Below are positions 47,638-58,868 of a DNA stretch of 64,000 nucleotides, piece after piece. Numbering within the stretch: the first letter of the stretch is position 1; each line of letters opens with the position of its first letter. The stretch comes from Hyphomicrobiales bacterium. GTDB taxonomy: Bacteria; Pseudomonadota; Alphaproteobacteria; Rhizobiales; Rhizobiaceae. Below the pieces are notes generated by a model. The model ran no database searches. It had not been told where the DNA came from and saw nothing but the letters and a program-made list of their open reading frames with translations. The position numbers were made by a program, and so were the translations under genes. The stretch is taken from NCBI GenBank assembly GCA_900469615.1, contig UBYA01000010.1:1-64000 (forward strand). The letters run 5' to 3'.

Positions 47638-47880
47638 GTGATCAAGGCTCGTGTAACCGTCACGCTGAAGAACGGCGTTCTCGATCCGCAGGGCAAGGCA
47701 ATCGAAGGCGCGCTCGGCGCGCTCGGCTTTGACGGCGTCCATCAGGTCCGCCAGGGCAAGGTCTTCGATCTCGAGCTGGAAGGCACCGACAAGAGCAAGG
47801 CCGAAGCGGACCTCAAAGCCATGTGCGAAAAGCTTCTCGCCAATACGGTGATCGAGAACTTCAGCATTTCGATCGACTGA
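47638..47880 (+). CDS. purS: PurS subunit of phosphoribosylformylglycinamidine synthase
   Basis: This 80-residue small subunit joins PurL and PurQ to form the FGAM synthase complex in species with small PurL. Family blocks are [19 protein letters not shown] and [18 protein letters not shown]. It uses a GTG start at 47638 with AAAGGA upstream. Confidence 0.95.
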   Translation: MIKARVTVTLKNGVLDPQGKAIEGALGALGFDGVHQVRQGKVFDLELEGTDKSKAEADLKAMCEKLLANTVIENFSISID

Positions 47881-47983
47881 TTGTCCTCCTTCGCGCGCCA
47901 TTCTTCCTTTGCCTGAGGCAATGGGGTATGGCTCACGAAATACATTCCGGCGATTACCCCTAGCCTCTTGCGGGACCAGAATC

Positions 47984-48655
47984 ATGAAATCAGCAGTCGT
48001 CCAACTCCCCGGCCTCAATCGCGATCGCGACATGATCGCGGCGCTGACCAAGATTTCCGGCCATGCGCCCGTAACCGTCTGGCAGACCGAGACCGAGATT
48101 CCGGATGTCGACCTGATCGTCATTCCCGGCGGCTTCTCCTACGGCGATTACCTGCGCTGCGGCGCGATTGCCGCCCGCATGCCGATCATGCAGGCAATCA
48201 GGGACAAGGCAGACAAGGGCGTCAAGGTGCTGGGCGTCTGCAACGGCTTCCAGATCCTGCTGGAAGCGGGCATGCTGCCCGGCGCGCTGATGCGCAATGC
48301 CTCGCTGAAGTTCGTTTGCCGCGAAGTGAAGCTGGAAGTCGTCAATGCCGACACCGATTTCACGGCTGCCTACGCCAAGGGCCAGGTTATCCGCAGCCCG
48401 GTCGCGCACCACGACGGCAATTATTTCGCCGACGCCGAGACGCTGACGGCAATCGAAGGCAATGGCCAGGTCGTCTTCCGCTACGCCGAAGGCACGAACC
48501 CGAACGGCTCCGTGAACGACATCGCCGGCGTGATGAACGCCAAGGGCAACGTGCTCGGCATGATGCCGCATCCGGAAAATCTCATCGAGGCGGCCCATGG
48601 CGGCAGCGATGGCCGGGGCCTGTTCGCCTCTGCACTCGGCGTGGTCGCAGCCTGA
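47984..48655 (+). CDS. purQ: PurQ glutaminase subunit of phosphoribosylformylglycinamidine synthase
   Basis: This 223-residue class I glutamine amidotransferase produces ammonia for PurL. The nucleophile Cys is in [11 protein letters not shown], and the His/Glu pair is in [30 protein letters not shown] is the oxyanion block. It lies 103 bases after purS; the rest of the complex, PurL, is 4 kb away. Confidence 0.97.
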   Translation: MKSAVVQLPGLNRDRDMIAALTKISGHAPVTVWQTETEIPDVDLIVIPGGFSYGDYLRCGAIAARMPIMQAIRDKADKGVKVLGVCNGFQILLEAGMLPGALMRNASLKFVCREVKLEVVNADTDFTAAYAKGQVIRSPVAHHDGNYFADAETLTAIEGNGQVVFRYAEGTNPNGSVNDIAGVMNAKGNVLGMMPHPENLIEAAHGGSDGRGLFASALGVVAA

Positions 48656-48777
48656 TAATCGCCGCTCCGGTAGCGGAACCATAAAATCGTCGTCTTTGCG
48701 TAAAACAGCAGCGTACCGGGGGGAAATCCGCCAACCTCCGGCCGAACAGTTCTAACCGCCTCACTGGAAAGAGATCG

Positions 48778-49185
48778 ATGCGCCCTCGCCTTCTGACAGG
48801 ATTTTACTCCGCCGCTGCCGTCGCGATGCTTGGGCTGCTGGTGACATCGTGCGGCCCGCGCCCTCCGAGCATCACGGCGACCGATCACAGCGCCCTGTCG
48901 ACGATGGAGCGCATCATGCTCAGCGCCAGCGCCTGCTGGTTCAAATCGTCGGACCCGGCCTTCGCCAGTTACCAGCTCTCTCCGGAGCTCAACTCCTTCA
49001 CCGGTCGTCCGCGCATCCTCTTGGTCGACAAGAAGCACCCGACCGGCCGCCCGTCGCTCGTTGTGCAAGCGGAAGGCAATCCCGCACAATTGCAAGCCTT
49101 CGGCCCGATGATGAACGGCGCCACCGGCGGCCGCATCACGGGCGATGTCAATCGCTGGGCCGCGGGTTCGAAGAGCTGCAGCTAA
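48778..49185 (+). CDS. Putative lipoprotein of unknown function
   Basis: This 135-residue protein has a lipoprotein signal (AAAVAMLGLLVTSC, lipidated Cys at residue 25) and a short domain of about 100 residues: MERIMLSASACWFKSSDPAF, then SFTGRPRILLVDKKHPTGRPS. I recognise no family. Two further Cys (residues 53 and 134) could form a disulfide. It has GGAAAGAG before the ATG. Confidence 0.8.
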   Translation: MRPRLLTGFYSAAAVAMLGLLVTSCGPRPPSITATDHSALSTMERIMLSASACWFKSSDPAFASYQLSPELNSFTGRPRILLVDKKHPTGRPSLVVQAEGNPAQLQAFGPMMNGATGGRITGDVNRWAAGSKSCS

Positions 49186-49245
49186 AGCAAACCCGGGAAG
49201 AGCGCACAGCGATTTTCCATCCGGAATTGCGTCAAACCAAAGAGA

Positions 49246-49285
49246 TAGAGCGGCTCCGCGATTTCATGAAGAGCTGAACCGCTCC
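49246..49285. repeat. Short palindromic intergenic repeat, copy B
   Basis: This 40-base imperfect palindrome begins TAGAGCGGCTCC and ends GAACCGCTCC. It has the same length and design as copy A at 2660-2699. It lies between a lipoprotein gene and an ATPase gene. Confidence 0.65.
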
Positions 49286-49368
49286 AGGCCGGCGGCCCGA
49301 GGTCTTCCGCCTTGGCGGCAGGCCACTACCCGGCCTATGACACGCCCTCGATTTCAGAGATCATCGTC

Positions 49369-49902
49369 ATGGACAGGTTCGTCATTCTTTCGGGCTGCTC
49401 CGGCGGCGGCAAATCCACCTTGCTGGAGGCGCTCAAGCGCCGCGGCCATCACGTCGTCGCGGAGCCGGGCCGGCGCATCGTCACCGAAGAATTGGCAGGC
49501 GACGGTGCGGCCCTGCCATGGGTCGACGCAGCGGCCTTTGCGCGCCGCGCCATCGCCATGTCGCTTGCCGATCGCGAAGAAGCGGCGTCCGTTCCCGATA
49601 CCGTTTTCTTCGACAGGGGATTGATCGATGCCGCTTCGGCACTCGAACATCTGACGGGTGAACCCGCCTTGGCTTCATTCGGCCGATTGCATCGCTACAA
49701 CAGGCATGTCTTCCTGACGCCGCCATGGCCTGAAATCTATGCCGCCGATCATGAGCGGAGACATGATTTTTCGGCGGCGGTCGCTGAATATGAGCGGTTA
49801 TGCGCCGTCTATCCGAGGCTCGGCTATGAGATTCACATCCTGCCGAAGGTCGGCGTCCAGCAACGCGCGGACGCTGTCTGTTCAATCCTCGGCATCGAAT
49901 AA
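49369..49902 (+). CDS. P-loop ATPase/kinase-like protein (AAA_28 type)
   Basis: This 177-residue protein has Walker A ILSGCSGGGKSTLLEAL and a Walker B-like FFDRGLIDAASALEHL. It resembles the AAA_28 group of small predicted kinases or ATPases. No partner is evident. ATG at 49369. It is 183 bases beyond the lipoprotein gene, with the palindromic repeat between. Confidence 0.85.
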   Translation: MDRFVILSGCSGGGKSTLLEALKRRGHHVVAEPGRRIVTEELAGDGAALPWVDAAAFARRAIAMSLADREEAASVPDTVFFDRGLIDAASALEHLTGEPALASFGRLHRYNRHVFLTPPWPEIYAADHERRHDFSAAVAEYERLCAVYPRLGYEIHILPKVGVQQRADAVCSILGIE

Positions 49903-49946
49903 CTCGGCCGCGTCGAAGCCGGCTGCTGCCGTATCGCGCTTTCGCA

Positions 49947-50192
49947 TCAATTCCAGAAGAACGACTTTCGGGATTCCGTCATGGCTTCGCGACGGGTCAG
50001 GCCGATGTCGAGCAGTTGATCGTCAGTCAGGTCCCGCAGAACCCGGCGGCTCTCACGTTTTTCCCGCCAGCGCAGATAGAATGCCAACACGCGGCGTATT
50101 GCATTCGGCCCTGGCCGTGCCGCCGTGCGTCCCATGCCGGTCGAAACAGCTTTTTCGTCTACGGTCGGACACATTGTATCAATTGTACTCAT
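49947..50192 (-). CDS. DUF1127 small protein
   Basis: This 81-residue protein ends with the DUF1127 motif RRVLRDLTDDQLLDIGLTRREA. DUF1127 proteins are small, arginine-rich, and in related bacteria some bind RNA and help with phosphate or sRNA metabolism. I start it at the ATG ending at 50192. It is divergent from the MocR gene, so control by that regulator through the shared 103-base region is plausible. Confidence 0.88.
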   Translation of the reverse strand: MSTIDTMCPTVDEKAVSTGMGRTAARPGPNAIRRVLAFYLRWREKRESRRVLRDLTDDQLLDIGLTRREAMTESRKSFFWN

Positions 50193-50273
50193 TTTCAAGC
50201 TCGCATAGTCAAGTGATCGGGATGCATCGAGCCAAACGACACAATTGCCTCATAGTATTGACAGCATGATGGG

Positions 50274-50302
50274 GACAATCTAGTAAATTGTCATTATGAC
50301 AA
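50274..50302. promoter_or_regulatory. Palindrome overlapping the MocR start codon, plus a nearby half-site
   Basis: TTGTCATTATGACAA (50288-50302) is a perfect inverted repeat about the T at 50295, and the ATG at 50296 lies within it. A further GACAAT at 50274-50279 repeats the half-site. This layout suggests that the MocR protein or another repressor binds its own start region. Confidence 0.5.
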
Positions 50303-51714
50303 ATTGGCTCCCAGACATTTCAAGCGGAACGGGCCCGGTCTATATCCGTGTTGCCGACAGCATCGAGAACGCGATCACGCACGGCGTTCTGCCGCCGGGA
50401 GCGAAGCTGCCGCCGCAGCGCAATCTTGCCTATGACATCGGCGTCACCATCGGCACTGTGAGCAGGGCCTATGCGCTCGTGCACGAGCGCGGCCTCGTGG
50501 CCGGGGAAGTCGGCCGCGGCACCTACGTCCTGGAACGTTCGAACGGCAAGCAGATCGAACTCGTCGATCCGATCACCCAGGCGCTTGCCGGCACGCGCGG
50601 CCTGAATACGCCGGACGCCAAGATCCGTTTCGACACGACGGCCGCCCCCGACATCGGCCAGGGCGAAATCATCGGCAGGCTCTTCGCTGACATTGCCAGC
50701 GAGCACCAGACGGAAATCTCCTCCTATTCCCGCAATTTCCCGGCAAGCTGGTTCCAGGCCGGGCAGATCTGGCTAGCCCGCAACGGCTGGCAGCCGGCGA
50801 TCGATACGATCGTGCCGACGCTCGGCGCCCATGCCGCCGCGATCGCGGTCATCTCGGCCGTTACCTCGCCCGGCGACAAGATCGTCTTCGAGAACCTCAC
50901 CTATACGCAGATCAGCCGTGCGGCGCGCCTGCTCGGCCGCCGCTCGATCCTGGTGGATTCCGATGAATACGGCATGATTCCGGAGGATTTCGAGCGCCTG
51001 TGCCAGCAGCAGCATCCGCGCCTCGCCTTCCTGATGCCGACGGCGCATAATCCGACGTTGGTGACGATGCCGGAGGCGAGACGCCGGGCCATCGCCGCCA
51101 TCGCGCGCCGGCATAGCGTCTGGCTGATCGAGGACGACCTCTATGGCGGCATGACCGGCGACCCGAACCCGCTGATGGCCGCCATCGCGCCGGAGCGGAC
51201 GTTCGTCGTCAGCAGCCTCTCGAAGTCGGTGACGGCGGGCGTACGTGGCGGCTGGGTCGCCTGCCCGCCGCATTTCGCGCAGCGCATCAAGGTCACGCAC
51301 AAGATGACGACGGGCGGCCTCCCTTTCATTCTGGCGGAAACCTGCGCCCGGCTCGTGCTCGGCGGCCATGCGCTGGAACTGCGCCGCAAATCGGTCGAGG
51401 AGATCAAGGCCCGCGAACAACTGGCGCGGGAGGCGCTGTCGGGATTCGAATTCAACTCGCACCCGCATTTGCCGTTCCTGTGGCTGAAGCTGCCGGAACC
51501 CTGGCTATCGGGCACGTTCAAGAATGCCGCCCTGACGGAGGGCGTGCTGATCGATGATGAGGACGAGTTCAAGGCGGCGAGGATCGAGAAAGTCTATCAT
51601 CGCGTGCGCGTGGCCTTTTCATCGCCACCATGTCGGGAGGATGTCGCAAACGGCTTCATGACCCTGCGCCGTCTGCTCGAAAATGGCTCGTCGGGATACG
51701 ATAGTCACATTTAA
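50296..51714 (+). CDS. MocR-type regulator (GntR HTH plus aminotransferase domain)
   Basis: This 472-residue protein has an N-terminal GntR winged helix (about residues 15-80: YIRVADSIENAITHGVLPPG, then RNLAYDIGVTIGTVSRAYALVHERGLV) and a class I aminotransferase-like domain with PLP lysine in VSSLSKSVTAGVRGGWV. MocR proteins sense PLP or an amino compound. The target is unknown; DUF1127 is the divergent neighbour. Confidence 0.93.
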   Translation: MTNWLPDISSGTGPVYIRVADSIENAITHGVLPPGAKLPPQRNLAYDIGVTIGTVSRAYALVHERGLVAGEVGRGTYVLERSNGKQIELVDPITQALAGTRGLNTPDAKIRFDTTAAPDIGQGEIIGRLFADIASEHQTEISSYSRNFPASWFQAGQIWLARNGWQPAIDTIVPTLGAHAAAIAVISAVTSPGDKIVFENLTYTQISRAARLLGRRSILVDSDEYGMIPEDFERLCQQQHPRLAFLMPTAHNPTLVTMPEARRRAIAAIARRHSVWLIEDDLYGGMTGDPNPLMAAIAPERTFVVSSLSKSVTAGVRGGWVACPPHFAQRIKVTHKMTTGGLPFILAETCARLVLGGHALELRRKSVEEIKAREQLAREALSGFEFNSHPHLPFLWLKLPEPWLSGTFKNAALTEGVLIDDEDEFKAARIEKVYHRVRVAFSSPPCREDVANGFMTLRRLLENGSSGYDSHI

Positions 51715-51833
51715 GCAATCCCCGCGATTTATCGACAATTACCCCCCGAAATTCCTGGCGGGCCTTCTCGACTTCTGGCAGCGTGCCATTCTATCAATAG
51801 GATAAGATTCGCCCGCCATACCAGGGGGAGTGC

Positions 51834-52448
51834 ATGGCTACCGGTAGCATTTTTGCAGGTCGTTTAAGCAAGCATTTCGTTACGAGTTTTCTGGCAGTCG
51901 GTTTCATATTCGTCGCAGGGCAATCCGTTGCAACGGCCGCGGACAAGGTTGCCGTGGCCTCCGACGTCAAGATCTTCGATGAATTGCGTTTTGGAGCGAG
52001 CGGCTCCATTCAGAGCGGATACGATCATGAGAATGGCGTATTTCCGGACGTGCAGGTGCTTTTCAATCCGTTCGGCTATAATCCGACCGCCGACTGGAAA
52101 GATCAGCTGACGCATCCGCGCATTCATCTGGGAACATCCATCGGCACGGCGGGCTCCGCGACGCAGGTCTATGGCGGCCTTTCATGGACACTGACGCACA
52201 GCAACGGCATCTTCACCGAAGTCGGCTTCGGCGGAACGGCCCACAGCGGCAATCTCGACGACTGGACGGAACACGGCCCGATGCTCGGCTGTCGCCTCCT
52301 GTTTCATGAATATGCCGGCCTCGGCTACAATTTCGACAATCATTGGAACGTGATGGCGCAGATCGCGCATTCGTCGCACGCCAATCTTTGCGACGGCCCG
52401 AATGGCGGCATGACGCGCGCGGGCCTCATGGTCGGTTACAAATTCTGA
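51834..52448 (+). CDS. Acyloxyacyl hydrolase, PagL-like outer-membrane lipid A deacylase
   Basis: This 204-residue protein has a signal peptide (FVTSFLAVGFIFVAGQSVATAA) and an eight-strand beta-barrel pattern ending in a C-terminal aromatic (VGYKF). The His-Ser pair of PagL-like enzymes is seen in AQIAHSSHANLC, followed by GPNGGMTRAG. PagL removes the 3-O acyl chain of lipid A. The usual catalytic Glu about 12 residues later is not obvious. Confidence 0.8.
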   Translation: MATGSIFAGRLSKHFVTSFLAVGFIFVAGQSVATAADKVAVASDVKIFDELRFGASGSIQSGYDHENGVFPDVQVLFNPFGYNPTADWKDQLTHPRIHLGTSIGTAGSATQVYGGLSWTLTHSNGIFTEVGFGGTAHSGNLDDWTEHGPMLGCRLLFHEYAGLGYNFDNHWNVMAQIAHSSHANLCDGPNGGMTRAGLMVGYKF

Positions 52449-52501
52449 CGATCGCGGCGCGGCCGAAGATGGCCGCACGCCGCAATTCGCCCATGCTGAC
52501 G

Positions 52502-52530
52502 ACCGGCGTCTTGTGAACGCCGGTGATTTT
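52502..52530 (+). terminator. Intrinsic terminator after the PagL-like gene
   Basis: ACCGGCGT (52502-52509) pairs perfectly with ACGCCGGT (52517-52524) around a seven-base loop and is followed by GATTTT. It separates the PagL-like gene from purL. A second small perfect palindrome, CCTGTCGCACGACAGG, follows at 52531-52546. Confidence 0.7.
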
Positions 52531-52578
52531 CCTGTCGCACGACAGGGAGACTTGCGCTAAAGAGACCCCGATCCCTGA

Positions 52579-54852
<2,274 letters not shown>

Positions 54853-54869
54853 ATCGAGGTACACCACTC

Positions 54870-55103
54870 ATGCCCATGAACCCCGGCGACATTGAAGACA
54901 TGATCAAAGCTGGCATTCCAGGCGCCAAGGTGACGATTCGCGACCTGGCCGGGGATGGCGATCACTATGCTGCCGAAGTCGTCGCCGAAGCCTTCCGCGG
55001 CAAGAGCCGCGTACAACAGCACCAGATGGTCTATGATGCCCTGAAGGGCAATATGGGCGGCGTGCTGCACGCCCTGGCGCTGCAGACCTCAGCGCCCGAT
55101 TGA
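54870..55103 (+). CDS. BolA family protein
   Basis: This 77-residue BolA/YrbA-type protein has the class II helix-turn-helix-like fold: VTIRDLAGDGDHYAAEVVAEAFRGKSRVQQHQMVYDALKG. BolA proteins work with monothiol glutaredoxins such as GrxD to share Fe-S clusters. It is coupled to purL. Its stop overlaps the end of the converging lipase-like gene by 15 bases. GrxD is 2 kb away on the same strand. Confidence 0.93.
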   Translation: MPMNPGDIEDMIKAGIPGAKVTIRDLAGDGDHYAAEVVAEAFRGKSRVQQHQMVYDALKGNMGGVLHALALQTSAPD

Positions 55104-56288
55104 GAAAGCCTGCATTTCCTCGCCGGAGTTGAACGTCAGCTCCGGCAGTTTCTTCGATGAGAACTCCGCGAAATGCGAGACCGGCAGCGGACCGGCCGTC
55201 ATCAGCGTGAAATCGAAAAAAGCCTTCACATCGGGGCCGAGCACATATTGCCGGTGAACCCGCAGGAAGTCGCGCTTGATCTTGGCATAGTGTTGCGCAG
55301 ACAGCATCTGCTTGAAGCGTACGAACAGGATCGAAGCCTGCTCGGCATCCGCATGGCCGCAAACGGCGGCGACCTTGGCCTTATAGAAATGGATTGCGTC
55401 GGTCAGACAGTGAACGTCGAGCCAGAAGATTTCCCTGCATCGCGCGATCGATCCGACGCGCGAGCGCAGCACGGACGCCGGCCTCATGAGGGCACATTGC
55501 AGGATGGCGCTGCCAAGTGTCATGAACACCACGCGCTTGCCCTGCAGCAGGTCCGGCTCCCGCTCGAGCAGCAGGCCGATTACATGGGTCGCGACGGATG
55601 AGCCCATGCTGTGAGAGGAAATGACGATTTCGTCGACACCCGGCTCGTCCAGCGCCCGGCGCACGCTGATGGCGCTCGCCTCCAGCCATTGTTCCGCGCC
55701 AAGCCCGTTCAAGTCAGCCATCGCCACGGCCATCTCCCAGTCGGAGAAAAGGTGCAAGGTATGCAGCTTCTCGGCCTGTGGTAGAAAGACATACACAAAG
55801 AAGGCGATGGCCAGGGCGATGCTGCCGATATGGCTCCAGGCCGGCAGCCCGAGAATATGGGGCGCGAATGCGATCACGAGGCTGAGGAGCAAGCCCACGA
55901 ACATCAGAAGGAAAGGAAAGACGAAGAACAGGCCGAAGCGCCAGGCATAACGGAAATAACCGAACATCCCGCCCGTAACGGCAACCTTTGCAGCCGCGCG
56001 ATAACCCTGCACCAGCCGCGCGAAGAACGGCCTGCCGTTGAGGCCGGCCACCAGATCGTTGTGATCGACGATATGAATGCGGCTTTGCGTGCGCCAATCC
56101 GCGCTGGTTGCAGTGACATCGAAATAGGGCGCCCGACCGAAATTCTTCAAGCCTTCGACAGAGGCGGAAAAATCCCAAACGGCGGCGCTCTGGCGGGCCG
56201 AGCGCTCGTAGCGGGCGCGATGCGCGGCAGCATCCAGCGGCTCGAAGCCAGGGAAGTGGAGAACCACCCTCTTCTTGATATTATCCAT
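55089..56288 (-). CDS. Predicted membrane-bound lipase-like protein
   Basis: This 399-residue protein starts with KKRVVLHFPGFEPLDAAAHRARYERSA, has two adjacent membrane segments (FFVFPFLLMFVGLLLSLVIAFAP; IGSIALAIAFFVYVFLP) in the middle, and then a serine-hydrolase elbow ISSHSMGSSVATHVIGLLL. The SHSMG motif points to an alpha/beta hydrolase, perhaps a lipase; I recognise no named family. It lies antisense between bolA and grxD. Confidence 0.8.
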   Translation of the reverse strand: MDNIKKRVVLHFPGFEPLDAAAHRARYERSARQSAAVWDFSASVEGLKNFGRAPYFDVTATSADWRTQSRIHIVDHNDLVAGLNGRPFFARLVQGYRAAAKVAVTGGMFGYFRYAWRFGLFFVFPFLLMFVGLLLSLVIAFAPHILGLPAWSHIGSIALAIAFFVYVFLPQAEKLHTLHLFSDWEMAVAMADLNGLGAEQWLEASAISVRRALDEPGVDEIVISSHSMGSSVATHVIGLLLEREPDLLQGKRVVFMTLGSAILQCALMRPASVLRSRVGSIARCREIFWLDVHCLTDAIHFYKAKVAAVCGHADAEQASILFVRFKQMLSAQHYAKIKRDFLRVHRQYVLGPDVKAFFDFTLMTAGPLPVSHFAEFSSKKLPELTFNSGEEMQAFSIGR

Positions 56289-56464
56289 ATTGCGGTCTGT
56301 CCCCGGCGCGCGCCAGCACATCGATGAATTTTGAGCACCGGCAAGACCATGGGCTGCCGGCTTTTTCATGGCAGCACATTACCAAATCATCCTGAAAACA
56401 AAAAGATAAGATCACGCACCTGCACATCTGGAATCGGCGCGGAAAGGCGGATCGTCGGGATAAG

Positions 56465-56767
56465 TCAGCATTCCCGGCCCGGATATGGCGAGATTTCGGC
56501 GCAAGAATCCGCGGGCGGCGCGGTCATGATCTTTTCGACGATGGGGGGCGTCGTCGGTTGCGGCGTGGGAGCGGTCGAAGCTCGGTAGCCAAAGGCGATG
56601 CTCAGGATCAGCACGATAGCGCTCACGGTTACGGCGCTGTTGAGAACCGAAGGCTTTGGCGTGCGGACATGTTCGTAATATTCCCGCTCGCCTTCGCTCG
56701 TATCCTCCGAACTGTAAAACTCCCGCTCTTCACCAACTTGCCCGTCGGAATAATGATGGTGGCTCAT
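56465..56767 (-). CDS. Small single-pass membrane protein of unknown function
   Basis: This 100-residue protein has a His/Glu-rich soluble N-terminus (MSHHHYSDGQVGEEREFYSS then EREYYEHVR), one membrane segment (LNSAVTVSAIVLILSIAFGY) and a Pro/Thr-rich tail (TAPTPQPTTPP) ending in two Cys. No family is recognised. GAGGGAG lies upstream. It is transcribed away from grxD in the inserted block. Confidence 0.65.
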   Translation of the reverse strand: MSHHHYSDGQVGEEREFYSSEDTSEGEREYYEHVRTPKPSVLNSAVTVSAIVLILSIAFGYRASTAPTPQPTTPPIVEKIMTAPPADSCAEISPYPGREC

Positions 56768-57147
56768 GGTGTCCGCTCCCTCAAAATCGAATGCAATGTT
56801 CACAAGGGACCGATACGCGCCAAATCGCATCAATCGATAGATTCTAACAAACATACCGGTCGCCTGTAAAATGAATAGCAACCTAATATTAATCGTCCCT
56901 TGCTTTTATTTTATGTGTGTTGTTCAGCCTTCGAATTGAAGGCGCGTTTTCAAAACGCACTGTTCAAAAAATACGGCTAATTGACCAATTCCGCGCTCTT
57001 GCCCGACCACTGATGCCGGAAATCCATTCATGCGATGAAAAAGACGACGCCTACGTTTTGCGGCTGGAAATCCCGCCGGTCGCTTGCTATTTAAGAAGCA
57101 GATTTAACGCTGCGGACCTTGACCCCGCATGTGAAAGGAACCGGACA
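56768..57147. other. AT-richer intergenic region upstream of grxD
   Basis: No supported gene. The region is visibly richer in A/T than its surroundings around 56870-56930 and holds a near-perfect palindrome, GCGTTTTCAAAACGC (56944-56958). The grxD ribosome site is AAAGGA at about 57134. It must contain the grxD promoter and that of the divergent small membrane protein gene. Confidence 0.6.
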
Positions 57148-57483
57148 ATGAGCGGCATTCACGAATTCATCGAAAACGAAGTTAAGAACAACGACGTCGT
57201 TCTCTTCATGAAAGGCACGCCCCAGTTCCCGCAGTGTGGTTTCTCCGGCCAGGTGGTCCAGATTCTCGACTACATCGGTGTCGACTACAAGGGCATCAAC
57301 GTCCTTGCCGATGCTGAAATCCGTCAGGGTATCAAGGACTATTCCGACTGGCCGACCATTCCGCAGCTTTATGTAAAGGGCGAGTTTATCGGCGGCTGCG
57401 ATATCGTGCGCGAGATGTTCCAGGCGGGCGAGTTGCAGCAGCACCTCCAGGAGCACGGCATCAGCGTTCGCGGCGCCGCCTGA
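57148..57483 (+). CDS. grxD: Monothiol glutaredoxin, Grx4 family
   Basis: This 111-residue monothiol glutaredoxin carries the CGFS active site ([18 protein letters not shown]) and the glutathione-binding [20 protein letters not shown]. It binds a shared [2Fe-2S] cluster with glutathione and partners BolA. In rhizobia bolA and grxD are usually close; here two antisense genes lie between them. Confidence 0.96.
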   Translation: MSGIHEFIENEVKNNDVVLFMKGTPQFPQCGFSGQVVQILDYIGVDYKGINVLADAEIRQGIKDYSDWPTIPQLYVKGEFIGGCDIVREMFQAGELQQHLQEHGISVRGAA

Positions 57484-57531
57484 CCGGTCACCGGGCTTTT
57501 CGTCCGGTTTCCATAGTTAAATTCGATCGAT

Positions 57532-57557
57532 AAGGCGCTGCCGCCGGGCGGCGCCTT
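57532..57557 (+). terminator. GC-rich hairpin after grxD
   Basis: AAGGCGC (57532-57538) pairs with GCGCCTT (57551-57557), with an inner CCGCC/GGGCGG pairing. It lies 48 bases after grxD and before the MFS gene. Only GACATGTTT follows, so the terminator call is moderate. Confidence 0.45.
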
Positions 57558-57580
57558 GACATGTTTATGGGAATAAAACC

Positions 57581-58855
57581 GTGACGACTACATCCCAGGC
57601 TATGTCTCATGGGCAACTGCCCATGGGCAAACGTGAGTTCATCGCACTCGCGGCCTTTCTGATGGCGATCAATTCGCTCGCAATCGACATCATGCTCCCT
57701 GCCCTGCAGCAGATCGGCTCCAGTCTCGGCGTTATGAACGAGAACCATCGCCAATACGTGGTGACGGCCTATCTGATCGGCTTCGGCGCGGCGCAGCTCT
57801 TCTACGGTCCCCTGTCGGATCGCTTCGGCCGTCGCATACCCTTGCTGATCGGCCTCACGATCTACGTCATCTCCGCTTTCGGCATCGCGACCATACCGTC
57901 CTTCGCCGGCCTGCTTGCCCTGCGCTTCATCCAGGGCCTCGGCTCGGCGGCGACCCGCGTCATCACCATTTCCATCGTCCGCGACGTCTTCGGCGGCCGC
58001 CTGATGGCCGAGGTGATGTCGCTGATCATGATGGTCTTCATGATCGTCCCGGTTATAGCGCCGGGCAGCGGCCAGATCATCATGCTGGTCAGCACCTGGC
58101 ATATGATCTTCGTCTTCATCGGCGCCATGGCGACGCTCGTGGGGATATGGATGTACTTCCGGCTTCCGGAAACGCTGAAGCCGGAAAACATACGTCCGTT
58201 GACCGTCAGGTCCGTCGCATCCGGATTCAAGATGGTTCTGACCAATCGCGTCGCGCTCTGCTATACCATCGCCAGCACCTTCCTTTTCGGTGCGCTGTTC
58301 GGCTTTATCAATTCGGCGCAGCAGATCTACAACAATATCTATGGCCTCGGCGTCTACACGCCGCTGGCATTCGGCGGTGTCGCGCTGTTCATGGCCCTGT
58401 CGTCCTTCGTCAATTCACAGTTCGTCGGCAGGTTCGGCATGCGGCGCCTGTCGCACACGGCCCTGCTCGGCTTTGTCGCCATAACCTTCTGTTGGCTGCT
58501 GGTGCAGCTTTACGGACCGGCGCCGATGCCCTTCCCGCTGTTCATGGTCTTCTTCGCGCTGGCGATGTTCCAGTTCGGCTGGATCGGTTCGAATTTCAAT
58601 TCGCTCGCGATGGAGCCTCTCGGCCACGTTGCCGGCACCGCCTCGTCCGTGCTTGGCTTCATGAGCACGGTCGGCGGAGCATCGATCGGCGCCTGCATCG
58701 GCCAGTTTTACAACGGCACTGCGACGCCGATGGTCATAGGCTACTTCACCGTTTCCATCATCGGCGTCTTTTTCGTCCTGATCGCCGAAAAGGGGCGGCT
58801 CTTCCGGCCCCACAATGCGCCGCCGCCCGCCGATCAGTCCCTCGCTTTGCATTGA
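57581..58855 (+). CDS. Bcr/CflA-type MFS exporter (paralogue 1)
   Basis: This 424-residue protein has 12 membrane segments and the drug:H+ antiporter-1 motif A GPLSDRFGRRIPLLIGL and motif C-like LGFMSTVGGASIGACIGQFY. It is of the Bcr/CflA multidrug resistance family, which exports drugs or cysteine. A GTG at 57581 with GGGA upstream, or an ATG at 57602, is the start. The next gene is a paralogue on the same strand, 13 bases away. Confidence 0.9.
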   Translation: MTTTSQAMSHGQLPMGKREFIALAAFLMAINSLAIDIMLPALQQIGSSLGVMNENHRQYVVTAYLIGFGAAQLFYGPLSDRFGRRIPLLIGLTIYVISAFGIATIPSFAGLLALRFIQGLGSAATRVITISIVRDVFGGRLMAEVMSLIMMVFMIVPVIAPGSGQIIMLVSTWHMIFVFIGAMATLVGIWMYFRLPETLKPENIRPLTVRSVASGFKMVLTNRVALCYTIASTFLFGALFGFINSAQQIYNNIYGLGVYTPLAFGGVALFMALSSFVNSQFVGRFGMRRLSHTALLGFVAITFCWLLVQLYGPAPMPFPLFMVFFALAMFQFGWIGSNFNSLAMEPLGHVAGTASSVLGFMSTVGGASIGACIGQFYNGTATPMVIGYFTVSIIGVFFVLIAEKGRLFRPHNAPPPADQSLALH

Positions 58856-58868
58856 CAGGCAAATTCAT

